Assembly (NCBI GenBank): GCA_020912385.1
Contig: CP087209.1
Coordinates: 2,108,001-2,172,000 of the forward strand
Length of the DNA: 64,000 bases
Source of the DNA: Neofusicoccum parvum
Taxonomy: Eukaryota; Ascomycota; Dothideomycetes; Botryosphaeriales; Botryosphaeriaceae
Reading direction: 5' to 3'
Under the pieces are notes generated by a model that did no database searches, was not told where the DNA came from, and worked only from the letters and a program-made list of their open reading frames with translations. The translations under genes and the position numbers were made by a program. Below, in pieces: positions 46,001 to 56,857 of the stretch; within the stretch, counting starts at the first letter, position 1, and each line of letters opens with the position of its first letter.

Positions 46001-46564
46001 TGCGGGAATGCTTGGCCGCGAGGGTGAATCTGGAGGCCTGACTGCTGAAGAAGATGCGGACAGCAAACGGTGCAGCTGGGGATTTGCGGTGGCAAACTCC
46101 CGTTTTAATGCTCTTGCGCGCCGCAGCGCCAGCCTGGCGGCCAGCGCAGCGCTGAGGTGTTGTGTGCTGACCGCGCCTGAGGATGGAGCTTGTAACGATG
46201 CGGCGCGACGCTCCGCGAGCGTGATACAGGACGAGTTTGGTGCCCGAGCTGGGCGTGCGGTTGGGCAGTAGGGCGCAAGAATGAGGCGAGCCTAACCAGC
46301 GCTGCTGCTGCAACTCGACGAGCGGGCGTGCGAGCTCCGCCGGCGTGGAACGGCAGCCATAGGCCAATGGGCCACGAGGCCCGGCTGCTCATTTGCGAAA
46401 AGTGGACTTGGCCTCGCTGGTATTTAAGCAGCGAGCCCTGATTCGGGAGGTTGATGGGCGACTCTGCGAGCCATCACGAGCGACTGCACTCTCTACAGGC
46501 TGCTGCCACGCGCTTTTCCGCTTCCGGCCCCTCGCCCGCCCATTCGTCCACCACCGCCTCCATC
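43083..46564. other. 3.5-kb block without a recognised gene
   Basis: The first kilobase is near average GC, the part from about 44900 on is very GC-rich. A frame on minus at 43354-43611 starts with an ATG and a mildly hydrophobic segment, but no signal peptide or splice-consistent extension could be defended. Long frames at 44053-44850 and 45329-45985 lack any motif. Confidence 0.45.
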
Positions 46565-46981
46565 ATGCCCGGCATGGCCGCGACCCTAAACAACTACTTC
46601 GTGCCTGGCTACGGCATCTCGAGGGCCGTCATCCAGGGCGAGATCCGCTACCACTGCGGCCCCGATGCCATAGTTAGGCCCTTCACGCATCAAGTGAGAC
46701 CGCCGCATGTGCCGTGCTGTTGCTGCCTCGGGGTGCTGACGTGCTGCCAGGGCCGCGATGGCTTCCTCGTCACCACTGCCGGTCCGCCCCTGACCAAAGT
46801 GAGCCCTCCGCCTCCGCCTGCCCGCGCGCCTGCTGACTGCCCCCAGGCCCAGATAGAGGACATCAAGGAGGCCTCCCGCGAGTACGAGGAGCGCCAGGCC
46901 GAGCGCAGCGGTGACGACACCGAGCCGTTCGTGAATAAACCGATCCCGGTGGGCACGCGCAGCGGCAGGAAAAGTTTCTGA
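46565..46981 (+). CDS. Small protein of unknown function, 103 residues
   Basis: Exons 46565-46693, 46751-46798 and 46847-46981 join in phase 0 to 103 residues. The N-terminal part (LNNYFVPGYGISRAVIQGEI) and RPFTHQGRDGFLVTTAG look ordered, the C-terminal part is acidic and helical (QIEDIKEASREYEERQAER) and ends in a basic RSGRKSF. No signal peptide or membrane segment. I do not recognise a named family; the clean exon structure and codon use argue that it is real. Confidence 0.68.
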   Translation: MPGMAATLNNYFVPGYGISRAVIQGEIRYHCGPDAIVRPFTHQVRPPHVPCCCCLGVLTCCQGRDGFLVTTAGPPLTKVSPPPPPARAPADCPQAQIEDIKEASREYEERQAERSGDDTEPFVNKPIPVGTRSGRKSF

Positions 46982-47324
46982 TACGGGGAGCCACGGGAAG
47001 CCTGGTGTTTGGTGTTGAGGGTATTGGCAATTCAGCGTGGCGTTGTGGGCACTATCACTATACGTATCTGTTTCAACGGCGTTGTTCCAGCTCCTGGCTG
47101 CCGAGGCGTCAACTGTCCAGGCGGCTGGCTGTCTGGTGTGCTGGAGTAAGTCTGCTCTGCTTTTTTTGTTGCTCCTGGGCAGAAAATCCCAACTCTTGCG
47201 AATCCTTCATGGTGTCTTAAGAACATTTCATTTGCGTCGTGGGAATCATCTATCGTCTACGAGTCCGAAAATCCATAGGGCCGGTCAGCCAGTTCGCTAC
47301 CCTGCTTCTTCGCCAATTTGCGCC

Positions 47325-47492
47325 TTACAGACGGGTGCTGCAGCCGACGGTCAGTCTCAGCCATGGAGGGTTGGAGCATTCGTCCAGATGTCTGGTACAT
47401 GATCTTAAGGATTTCACACCCGGACGAATGCGCCAACCCCCCATATTCAAGAGCGTCTCGCGCTAATGGCCGACTGCAGAACCCACCTGTAA
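47325..47492. mobile_element. MITE-like inverted-repeat element, copy B
   Basis: Ends are inverted: ttacagacgggtgctgcag on the left and ctgcagaacccacctgtaa on the right, flanked by TA, a likely target-site duplication. The interior carries cttaaggatttcacacccgg followed by acgaatgcgccaac, matching the interior of copies A and C. About 168 bp, no coding capacity. It sits about 25 bp beyond the stop of the DET1-like gene (which is on minus). Confidence 0.72.
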
Positions 47493-47515
47493 TTTCCGAT
47501 GTCCTGTATGTAGGC

Positions 47516-49008
47516 TTAGTAGACTTCGCCGAATCCTTTACGGCTCTTGAGCTTCGCGTTTTCGATTATTTCGTCGCGTTCTTCTTCTGTGAGGTTATCA
47601 CCTCCAGTCAGTTCCGCTTCACCGTCATCGTCATCTTCGGCCTCGTCACCGCTGTCTCCATCTCCCAGCGCATCCGCTCTTACGCCCGCGCCCATCCCAC
47701 TCTCTTCTTTCCATGTCTTCTCATTGCGTCTCCGCACTTTGGACCGCTCTCTGTGTGAAGAGCAACCCCTCAGACGCGCCGACGAGAAGTAATCGCTGTC
47801 ATCCGAGAACCCTTCGGCCGGAGTTCCAGCGCCGGAATGGGAGCCGCCAAAGTCGCGGCCAGGATGGAGCCGTAAGAACGCGTGGGGCGCAGACTTCTGA
47901 TTCGCGCTGTCTGCATCGGACGATCCCGGTGTATCGTCGACATCCGACGATGCAGGAGCACCGTTGCCTTCATGAGCACCTGCAGGATTGTCAGGCAGTT
48001 CTGATTGAGGCTCAGTAACGGCTGGTGCCGGTAATGCGGCAAGCTTGTCCAGATCCGCGGTATTTTGACGGCGGGTGCGACGAGGGAAGCTTATCTTGTC
48101 GTGATTACAACCGTTCACACATCCGCCCCATTGACGTGGTGCTATGGTGGGAGAATCTGAAAACGGCGGAGGAGGTGGTCCGGTAGCCGCTGTTCCGTTG
48201 GTTCCATTACTGGATGTTGCTGCGGTGCGACGCTTCAAATCTGACCACGTTCTGAGCTTGTTCTCCAAGATGAATTTGCCGTTGTCCGTGTTCTGCTTCA
48301 TGATGATGAACTCGCAGTGGTTGATGTTGCGAAGGTCCTCAAAGTATTCCACAGACCAATGATACCTGTGCCGGGATCAGTGCTTGCTATGACCGGTGCT
48401 TTTGCAGGATTGCGCATACCATTTCATGAGGAATACCCTTGTCATGAGCCCGTGGGTGACTAGGACACACACACTGGGAAAGTCCTCTTCGCCAAACAGC
48501 CTCCACATGCTTTCGTTGAAGCCACTGACCCGGTCATATGCATCTGCGGCGCTCTCTCCGTTCGGGATGCGGTAGAAGAAGTGGCCGTAGTCCGCGCGCT
48601 CCTGCCACATCCTCTCCATCTCGGCGGAACATGGCTGGAAGTTGCCAAAGTCCTGCTCGCGCAACCTGGGCTCCTCGTAGACCTTGATCTGCTGGCGGGG
48701 GAAGGGAGACGGCGTGGGCGAGTCGGAGGTCAGGGTGCGGAGGATGCCTTCGGTGGTTTCGCGCGTGCGGCGGTAGGGCGAGGTGAAGAACTGGAGGGTG
48801 TCGTCTGGCCTCAGCAGCGAGCGGAGGCGGCGTCCGGCGTCTTCAGCCTGGTGCATGTGTAAGTCGCGCGCTGTTAGTAGCGGGGACGCGGTGGGCTGAC
48901 CTGCTGCCAGCCATCGGGGGTGAGCTTGACGCGGTGGTCGGGGATAAACTGGTGGATGTCGCGGTTCTTGTTGCCTTCGCTCTGGGCGTGGCGGATCAAT
49001 ATGATCAT
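47516..49008 (-). CDS. DET1-like: Histidine phosphatase (phosphoglycerate-mutase fold), DET1-like
   Basis: Acid-phosphatase/phosphoglycerate-mutase-fold enzyme. Exons on minus: 48901-49008, 48420-48847, 47516-48365; phases agree and give 461 residues. The phospho-accepting His is in the first exon (LIRHAQSEGN), the substrate-binding Arg in FFTSPYRRTRET, the acid Glu in EPRLREQDFGNFQ, and the second catalytic His in VTHGLMTRVF. Yeast Det1 is the closest named type; it acts in sterol trafficking, but here the role is inferred only. After about residue 200 the protein continues into a long disordered, acidic and Ser-rich tail of about 240 residues absent from the yeast protein. The ATG at 49008 directly follows an ..ctgcag that could be an acceptor, so a short upstream coding exon is possible. 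Confidence 0.85.
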
Positions 49009-49801
49009 CTGCAGGCTGTCAGCACAGGTGCCCCGGCAGAGGGCTAGCGCATGGCGATATACTTGCCCGTGGCTTGCCCATTTTGTTTGCCTGGTGTCGG
49101 GAGGAGCAAACGGTGTTTGTGGGCAGAGAGGGGTTTCACTGCTGGGACAGGAGTTGTCTTAGGGCAACTTGGCTGCAGCGAGCGTTTACACAAGCGGCGG
49201 GATTCGCGATGCGCTGGGGCGGCCTGGCGGGTGCTTCCCGCCGGCACAGTGGTCGGTCGGCGGATCGGAGACACTCGGGCCAAGGGCCCTGGGGCGGCTC
49301 AGGCACGAGAACAGCGCGGCGCGGCAGTTGCTGGCTAGCGCGAATTGCTTTTGCCAAACACCGCGGCGGGCGGTGTTGAAGCAGTGCTCTGGATAGCCGT
49401 GGCACGTATTCTCGAGCGTGCTTGCACCCGGGAAAGCGCTGCAGCTCCCTGTGGCCAGGCGCGTGCGAACGCGGCGGCAGACTTTGTGTTCGTGCCCGGG
49501 TCCCTTGGTCCCAGGGCCCGCACGACCCATCTGTACGGCGGGCTCTTTCCCCGTCCGCGCTGTCGCGCCAATCGCTGAGCCTATCTTCTCCATCTCTTTC
49601 TCCAACCTCTGATTTGGTCCTGCGCATTCCCCGCCACAACGAGATCACGCGCCGCGCTGTGTCTGCCAGAGCCACCGGCCCCTTCGCGCCACCAGCTTCA
49701 TCAGCTCGTCTCCGACTAACGCCCAGACCGCGCGCTATCGCTGCACAACCTCACACCACTAGCCTTGCGCCGCGCGCCTCTCCCACCCACCGTCCGTCGC
49801 C
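49009..49801. other. Intergenic, shared promoter region
   Basis: About 790 bases between divergent starts (49008 minus, 49802 plus). CT-rich before 49802. No gene seen. Confidence 0.55.
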
Positions 49802-50416
49802 ATGAGTGAACCGATCCCCGAATCCATTCCGACAAGCGCCGACCCTCGCACCCACCGGCCCACCAAGAAGCGCGCCCTGTCTCCGACATCTGCGCAGGCA
49901 AACCAGCTCGAGGCCTTGTTCAAGCATCCCGATAGAGAAATCCAGGTTCCGGCAGGCTCCAAGTCGAAGTCTCTGCCGCCGCCTCCCGAGATTGTCGCGA
50001 ACGTGCAAGGTTCTTCAGCAGGTGCTGGCTCAGGCGAATTCCATGTCTACAAGGCGTCGCGTAGGCGAGAGTACGAGAGGCTCCGGTTGATGGACGAAGA
50101 GACGAAGAAGGAACAGCAGAACAAGGAGTTTGAGGAGAAGATGGCCGAGATGCGCAAGAAAGACGAGGCAAAGACAAACAAGAACAAGGCAAGAAGGGAG
50201 AAGGCCAAAGCACGGAAGCACAAGAAGCCTGAGAATGGCGAATCAGGTGGCGTCACCACTGCCGGCAATGGTACTGAGAATGGCGAGAAGAAGCTGGGAC
50301 AAGGCCTCAAGCGGCGGCTGCCAGAGGGCGATGAACCTACGGACTCACCAGCCAACGTCTCCGCCGAGGCTGCGAACTCGGACGAAATTGGCATCGTCAT
50401 TCACGACGAGGACTGA
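49802..50416 (+). CDS. PRKRIP1/DUF1168-family nuclear protein
   Basis: Single exon, 204 residues. The conserved block GSGEFHVYKASRRREYERLRLMDEE is the signature of the family that includes human PRKRIP1, a double-stranded-RNA-binding protein seen in spliceosomal complexes. It is followed by a long charged helix (KKEQQNKEFEEKMAEMRKK) rich in Lys, Glu and Arg, then a Lys/Arg tract that can serve as a nuclear signal and an acidic tail. N-terminal 60 residues are Pro/Ser-rich. Ascomycete members have the same size. A splicing role is inferred from the family. Confidence 0.85.
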   Translation: MSEPIPESIPTSADPRTHRPTKKRALSPTSAQANQLEALFKHPDREIQVPAGSKSKSLPPPPEIVANVQGSSAGAGSGEFHVYKASRRREYERLRLMDEETKKEQQNKEFEEKMAEMRKKDEAKTNKNKARREKAKARKHKKPENGESGGVTTAGNGTENGEKKLGQGLKRRLPEGDEPTDSPANVSAEAANSDEIGIVIHDED

Positions 50417-51584
50417 CACCGTTGAGGCACCAGCTACTCCTCCTCTTCCTGTCCGGACGAATTCCCAAGCCCCACATGGGCAACTATCCGTGGTGCGTAA
50501 AGTCTAGTCAAGAATACATAATGAGAATTCTTGTGGGTACTTTTGCAGCCACTAATACCCCGGCCCACATCGCGTTCAAATGCTAAATACACCTTCCAGC
50601 GTCTCTCTTCAGCCCCATAAGGAGACGAAAGCCCTCAATTCTCATTGACTGTAATCAGTGCTCTTATTCCTTGGGCGTTGCTTGACCAGTGGACATATCT
50701 TAGGCAGGTGGCTTTCTTCAGCACAGCGGCAGGGCTACTCTCATCCGCCCAAGGGACAAACACAAATTCATGCTAATATCAACTGCGGCGAAGGGTTTAA
50801 CGTGGCGGTGTGATTGGACGCTGGCAGGTCACTTGCAGTTGGATCAGTGAGTGAAGTGGTTTTGTTGCATTTGCGTCCTTTGGACAGATGAAACGTAAAA
50901 TTCAATGGCTCGCTCAGATATCGCAGGATGATCAAGCGAATGGTAGCTGGGCCCGTGGCGGAGTGATGCACACGCTTCCACAAGGCGAATTACCGTAGTA
51001 AAGAGACGCAGCAGACAGCTTACGATACAGCTTATGGAGAATGAAATACATGGCCTCGTGGGGGCAAACTCTGGTTCCGCTTAAGCATATTTTCATTTAC
51101 CCCGCCGCGGCCGCTGGTACCTATCAGAGCCCTGAAAATCACGCAATGCCCTTGTCTGTGCGCCGATCTGCTTCAATATTCGTTATCATCTGTGGTCCAG
51201 GCCTCCCTCTGCAATAACGCCCCTACGTCAGCTCGACACCACACAGAACGCAGCCGGGGGGTTGTAGTTGTGCACCCTTCGACGAGGTAATGTGCTTTCC
51301 TCCCTTCCACCGAGCCAGGAACGCTTTGATAAGGGCACGGATGAATTCTGCCGCTGCGGATTTACCTCCGTAGGTAGGAAATCTCGGTCCAGCTGTGAGC
51401 GGGTTCCTGAGCGTCAATGCAGGAACCTCGTGCTTGCTGACGCCCTGTGATCACAGAGCAAGCTCGCCCTCTCTCGCGTGCCTTGCCAGAGCCGACCCGC
51501 GTCGAACCGCTGTGGTTCCGAGGCCTCACTGGCCGGCCGATCTTCGCGCTCGAACTTACTGCTGACCGGAAGCTTGCGCTTGTC
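50417..51584. other. Intergenic, no gene seen
   Basis: About 1.17 kb, AT-richer in 50480-50660. Holds the promoter of the Zn2Cys6 factor. In-frame codons upstream of 51585 reach back to 51447 but look non-coding. Confidence 0.5.
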
Positions 51585-54045
51585 ATGGAACCGCAAGCGC
51601 CCATTGCCCCGACGTCGTTTCGCGCATGTGCTCGATGCCATGGCCGCAAAGTCAAGTGCGATGGGATCATTCCGCAGTGTGGCGCGTGTCGACGCTCTGA
51701 TCAGGAGTGCAACATCACCGAGTGCGTTACCTACTCGTACAACACCGTCCATCGACTCCAGGTCCAGGTCGAGAGGCTCCACCAGCAGCTGGCGCAGCTC
51801 GGAAGCAGCCCCTCGAGATCGCGAGTCCACAGCGAGCCGCTCGAGGCTGAACACAGGCACGATGTGGAGACGCAGCTGCTCCAGACGGGAATACCCGGGA
51901 CGGAGCGCGGCGTCGACGACTTCGTTGCGGCTGTGGCTGAGGAAGTGGGGAACCTAACTCTGGGAGCGCCTGATGGGCCCTCTCAACGATACGGTACGCA
52001 GCCGCACAGCAAAGGCGTGATGAAGTCTGACAGACGCAGTTGGCAGTGCTGCCGGCAGCACCTTCGCAAGAATATTTCTTGGGAGCCTCAGAGTCGGCCC
52101 CACCGACATTCCATTCCAGGATGTGCGACCATCAGTAACAATGCTCCAAAAGAGCGTCGAGCCCACTGCGACACAGGCGTGCCTACCGTCCAAAGCCACC
52201 GCGAAAACTCTCCTTGCCATATACATCTCCCGCATACATACATGGTGGCCGTTCCTGCACCTTCCCACGCTGCGACACTGGTTCAGCACCATATATGACG
52301 CGCCGCAGGCTTGCGACAGCTTCCAGAAGTTCGCTGTCTTCGTCATACTAGCGATAGCGTCGGTTGAGGCTGAAAATGCCCCCGAAGTGCCGCATCTGAG
52401 AAACCTGTTCTCGCCCGAAGACTACTTGGCGACGGCCCTTCGTTTCTACGACATGATACCCAAAGATCCCGAGCTGCGCAGCCTGCAGTCCGTCTTGCTG
52501 TTGACGCTGTGGATGATGCGTTCGGGGAACACGGCGGATAGCTTGAATCTGTGGCAGATTAGTCGATTCGCCATGAGCATTGCCATCGAGCTTGGATACC
52601 ACCGCAACAGCCCGAATTGGGAGTTTGGCGTGCTGGATTTGGAGCTCCGGAACCGTGCGTGGTGGTGCACGTATGGCTTGGAAAGGTGAGTTCTCAGACC
52701 CTGATTTTCCCAAGGATGGCAGCGCCCACGTAGATCATCCGCGTGAATGCCTGTCTGCTTTAAAGGCGCCTCAGCCGGCGGCTAGTGTGACGAAAGCCCA
52801 GCATCCGAACGGAGAACCAGCCTTGGCCCTGGAGAGTTGAGGCCCTCGTCCGGCGGTTTCGGCACATAATCTTAAGGGCTGTTGCGCCCCGATGAATGGT
52901 CCAATCCCCCACGCTTATGTGCCTGTCACTCAGGCTTGTGAAGAGTTGGCGCGCTAGCCGCCGACTGCAGCACCCACCTATAGTCTAATTCCCAGATGAG
53001 CTCATCGTACATAGGGCTGACGTCCCACGTGTAGAATGATAGCAGTCTCCACGGGCAGGACCCTCTCGCTACGCAATCAAGCTATCGATGCAGCATTTCC
53101 TCAGGCCATCCACGACGACCTTCTACGCCCCGACGAGGCATCCGTTGCACAGTTCTTCCACAATAAAGGCATCGTCCCGGCGACGCTCATGTTTCAACTT
53201 TACGCAATCGGTGGAGACATTCTTGAATCAGTCTACATCGCACGACCGCGATTATCCATGACTGCTGGGACTATGCAGAATCTAGTCAATAGCCTGCGCA
53301 AACGACTCATGTCGTGGGTACGTATAGGCTGCCTCCCACACATTCCGATCTACTGCTGACCATCTCGAAGCGTGCTGAAGCTGAACACATCGCAAGTGTC
53401 GATGACCCCGAATTCTTAGAGATGCGTATTTGGTTCGCTCTTGCGACGCTGACATGCAACCGCCCTTCGCCATCATTCTCCGAACCCTCTCATGACGCTA
53501 TTGAATCCTGTGCGGAAGCGAGCAAGCTCGCTCTGATGGATTGGACAAAATTGATGGAGATGTCACGCATATCGCACCTTTGGCGGACGTTTCACGATGT
53601 ATTGATGGTCGGCCTGGTCTGGACATACTGCGCCTGGTGAGCACAAAACGAGAAGCCGGATCTGCATGCGGTCTAACACTGACCCAGGAAATCTCCTCGA
53701 CGTCCTCCTACCGAATATCAAGAGGTTTCGGCAGCATGTACGCAATTGCTCCAACATGTGGCTAAAGGCCGCAACCACTTCAGCAAGTTTATACAATTGC
53801 ACGACTCCCTGTCTCGAATGATTATCGCAAATCTTCAGCAGACTCAGGCTCAAAACATGCCGACACCACCTACGCCGGGGCCCTCCTTTGTTGCGCTACC
53901 GGATGACGAGCTACTTGAAAGTCATTTTAACGAGGCAATGATGGATGCAAATGCCTCCTTCGATCTCCATGCGTTTGACGATATAATGAGGCGTATCCCG
54001 AATTTCCTGGACCAGGATATGGACTACACTACTTTCCAGGGTTGA
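51585..54045 (+). CDS. Zn2Cys6 fungal transcription factor
   Basis: DNA-binding regulator. Exons 51585-51993, 52040-52685, 53035-53317, 53371-53636 and 53688-54045 give 653 residues with all phases in agreement. The zinc cluster is near residue 15 with spacing C-x2-C-x6-C-x6-C-x2-C-x6-C (CARCHGRKVKCDG onward), followed by a coiled-coil-like linker (HRLQVQVERLHQQLAQLG). The middle-homology domain (Fungal_trans) begins after YVGSAAGSTFARIFLG and includes WWPFLHLPTL and WWCTYGLERMIAVSTGR. The third intron (52686-53034, 349 nt) is far longer than the others because it contains a MITE-like element; gtgagt and gtgtag still join in phase. Tail-to-tail with the ACS transporter, 92 bp apart, so it may control that gene and the aminotransferase beyond. 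Confidence 0.9.
52761..52982. mobile_element. MITE-like inverted-repeat element, copy C (intronic)
   Basis: Ends taaaggcgcctcagccggcg and ccgactgcagcacccaccta are imperfect inverted repeats, flanked by TA. The interior has cttaagggctgttgcgcccc followed by gatgaatggtccaatc, as in copies A and B. About 220 bp. It lies wholly within intron 3 of the Zn2Cys6 gene. C-to-T type differences between the ends suggest some age or repeat-directed mutation. Confidence 0.72.
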
Positions 54046-54137
54046 TGGACTTTCATATTTTTTTTTTCGGAAGGGTTCGTTCCATTTGATATCCACAATT
54101 GCTCTTTTTTTCCTATGCAGAACCCCCTTTCCACTTA

Positions 54138-56121
54138 TCAATAGACGTATCTGAAATTGGTGTTCTCAAAATCCGTCCGGTCTTCCGCCTCGGTACTCAG
54201 ACTGGGATCCTCCAAGGCAGTCACCGGCCTGCCATAAAGGCTGTCCCGTCTCCGATTCTCAACCACGCAAAGGAGACCGTAAAGAACACCAGTGGCTGCC
54301 ATAATAGCGAAGCAGCACAGCATGGCGCTAATTCCGAGAGGATAATGCGGACTTTGACTTTCGCGGAAGAATTGAGGTCCAACGATGTTGCCGACGGCTG
54401 GGCGCAGAAGCATTAGCATTGACGAGATTAGGACTCTTGCACCATTCAGGCGTCAGGAAATTGCAGATCTCACCATAGAATACCGCGACGGATACCGAGC
54501 AGAAGCTCTTCTTGGTCTCGCCGGCGGTGTTGGACGACTGAAGACTCAGCATGAGGACCCAGGCCACATTGTAGAAGCCCATGAGGTAGACGCCGGCCAA
54601 AGAGGCAGAACGGGCAGCTTGGACATCGAGGACTATTCACGTCAAAGGTCAGAAATTCAACACGTCTTCTCGGAGTGACTTCCGAAATTAGGTTCCTTAC
54701 CATGGATCATGACTGCACCGGCCAAGGCCGGTAATGTTCCGAGAACCCAGAGGACACATCGAATATTGGGGATGAAGAAGGCCAATGTCGTGCAGAATAC
54801 CTGGGCAACGAGAGCCACGGCTGCCTGTGGGGTTGCCATCAGGGTCGTCTTGGACTGCGAGAAGCCGTATCCGGAGATGATGAGCGGATTGAACTGGCAG
54901 AGAACAAGAATCAGCCACCCAATCGATCGGTCAAGATTTCCCGCCGGGTTCTCCCGTTCGAACCTCAAACACTGCCCGATTTGTCTCATCTACACCGTTG
55001 AATACTTACGTTGGTGATTCCGGCGTTGGTGATGGACTGCGCGATGGTGAATACCACAACACACCAATACTTCGGATCCCGAACAGCTTCCAAGATATGC
55101 GCCGTCTTCCACTCCCGGTGTTTCTTGGCCTCCGTCTGGTTGTCAGCAGTACGGATGATGGATGCCTTTTTCTCTTCCGCGGAGAAGAACCAGGCTTTCT
55201 CGGGCCGATCCGGCAAGGCGGCGAAGACGAGAATACCGTATCCCATCGTCACAGAGCCGTAGATGAGGAATATATACTACAGGGGGCTCTCGTTAGCCAA
55301 GAGTCGGTTTCTCAGTTGTCGTTTGGTGGGCACACCTTCCACGTCTCGAGGCTGCCGTTGATCTTGCCAATAGCGTAGCTCAGGATGCCACCGAATATTC
55401 CCTGGTGAAGTTAGTCGCTATCATCCCCGCATCCCGGTGGAAACGAGGGGAGGATTTGACCAACCGCGAAAGTGTTGTACCACAGCGCCGTTCTGAGCGG
55501 CTGCTCTTCTCGCCGCCACCACATCGAGTTCATCATCATCAACGCCGGGAGGATTCCAGCTTCAAAGACACCTAGCAAGAATCGAACAGCGGCAAGGCCG
55601 CCGAAGTTGTGGCAAGCTGCCATGCAGCACAGGCACAGTCCCCAGCAGGTGAGACATACGCCAATGTACTTGCCGATCGGCACCTTGGGAAGGAGCCAGA
55701 GGGTGGGGAACTCGGCTAACAGCTGCAGAGGAACTCTCAGTCAACAGCCGCAAGTCATGCAGGGCATGAATGTGAGATCATACGTATCCAAAGTAAAAGA
55801 TACTTCCCAGCCAACTGTATTCTTGGCCTTTGAGATTCGTGTCGGTCTTCATCCCGTACACAGCGGCGTACGCCATTCCATTCTGTTCCACCGCGTTTCA
55901 GCTCATGTCCATACGGAATCACACCCAACCGAAGCTCGACGCACCTTGTCCAAGAACGCGAAGGTCGAAGTCAGAACGATCAACGGCAGAACAAGCAAAT
56001 CCGTCTTCAGCAGCAGCCTCTTGTTCAGCGCGGAGCCCACGAAGTCCAGCGATCCGTTATCGACGAGCGCGGCAACATTGTCGTTTGCCGGGGCCTTTTG
56101 CTGGTCCCGCGTTTCTGTCAT
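54138..56121 (-). CDS. MFS transporter, ACS (allantoate permease-like) family
   Basis: Plasma-membrane importer. Exons on minus: 55945-56121, 55784-55882, 55465-55722, 55336-55401, 55010-55276, 54701-54893, 54474-54632, 54138-54397; phases agree and give 492 residues. The true ATG is at 56121 in a strong context (gccaccATGac). TM1 region (LLLKTDLLVLPLIVLTSTFAFLDK) joins NGMAYAAVYGM across an intron. The RFLLGVFEAGILPA signature and the C-terminal block AVGNIVGPQFFRESQSPHYPLG are characteristic of allantoate/nicotinamide-type permeases in this family. Substrate unknown; a nitrogen-containing compound is a fair guess given the aminotransferase next door. Exon 3 ends at a weak donor (gttggt). 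Confidence 0.9.
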
Positions 56122-56857
56122 GGTGGCCAAGGATCACAAAACCCAAGCTCTTTTTCACTCTGATCTCCTGGACCCTTATTGGCAAAAGGGGAGAGACCAA
56201 AAAATGCAAGAAAGGAGAGAAGAAGAAAAAGTCAGGTCCTTTTGCTTCGGGGCAGATTAAAGTATAAAGCGACCAGGGTCGCGTCAATCGGACCCAGGAT
56301 ACGAACGCTCTTATGCGCGTCCAGTGCCGCATCGTCGCAAGCCGCCATTTCCACTGTCGGTATGAGAATCTTGCGATATCCACTATTGCGTGCTCGGAGA
56401 GACGGAGTCAAGGCCCGTGGAAAGCAGAGTACCTACGAATGCGGGAAGCTCTCTAGCATTCGTCGCGTTGCCTTCTCGGACCCGTCCGCGGCCTGCCGAA
56501 CCGGAGGCCGGGTGCTTATCCAGGGGCGGACCAATCAGGACGCGGCGCGCATGACGTGCTTCGGTGGAGTCCGCCGAGCTCGCCGCCCACGATGCGGACC
56601 CGGATGCAGTGATTCGGAGCGCGAGGGAGGCATCGACTTCGGCGCAGGCCGAGATATCTATCGGGCAATCCGGACGGGTGACGCGTGCCGGACGCAGCTC
56701 CCTGCCCGTACGAGTCCTCGATCAAATGAGGGGAGAGGAGCTCTGGCTCTTTGCTGATGAAAGGAGCACGTATTTATACGGGCTCTGGGGACGTTCTTTC
56801 TTGCGTTGCATCTCCACTCGCGATTTCCTTTGGCTTGATTGTTTGCATATACTGACC
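56122..56857. promoter_or_regulatory. Bidirectional promoter, ACS transporter and aminotransferase
   Basis: 736 bases between divergent starts (56121 minus, 56858 plus). Contains symmetric CGG/CCG-containing stretches such as cgg..ccg around 56487-56512, which could serve a Zn2Cys6 regulator. I could not prove a binding site by eye. Confidence 0.45.

Noticed and set aside
56128..56130. Start of the second ACS transporter at 56130
   Set aside because: The codon is TTG; the ATG nine bases downstream has a strong initiation context.
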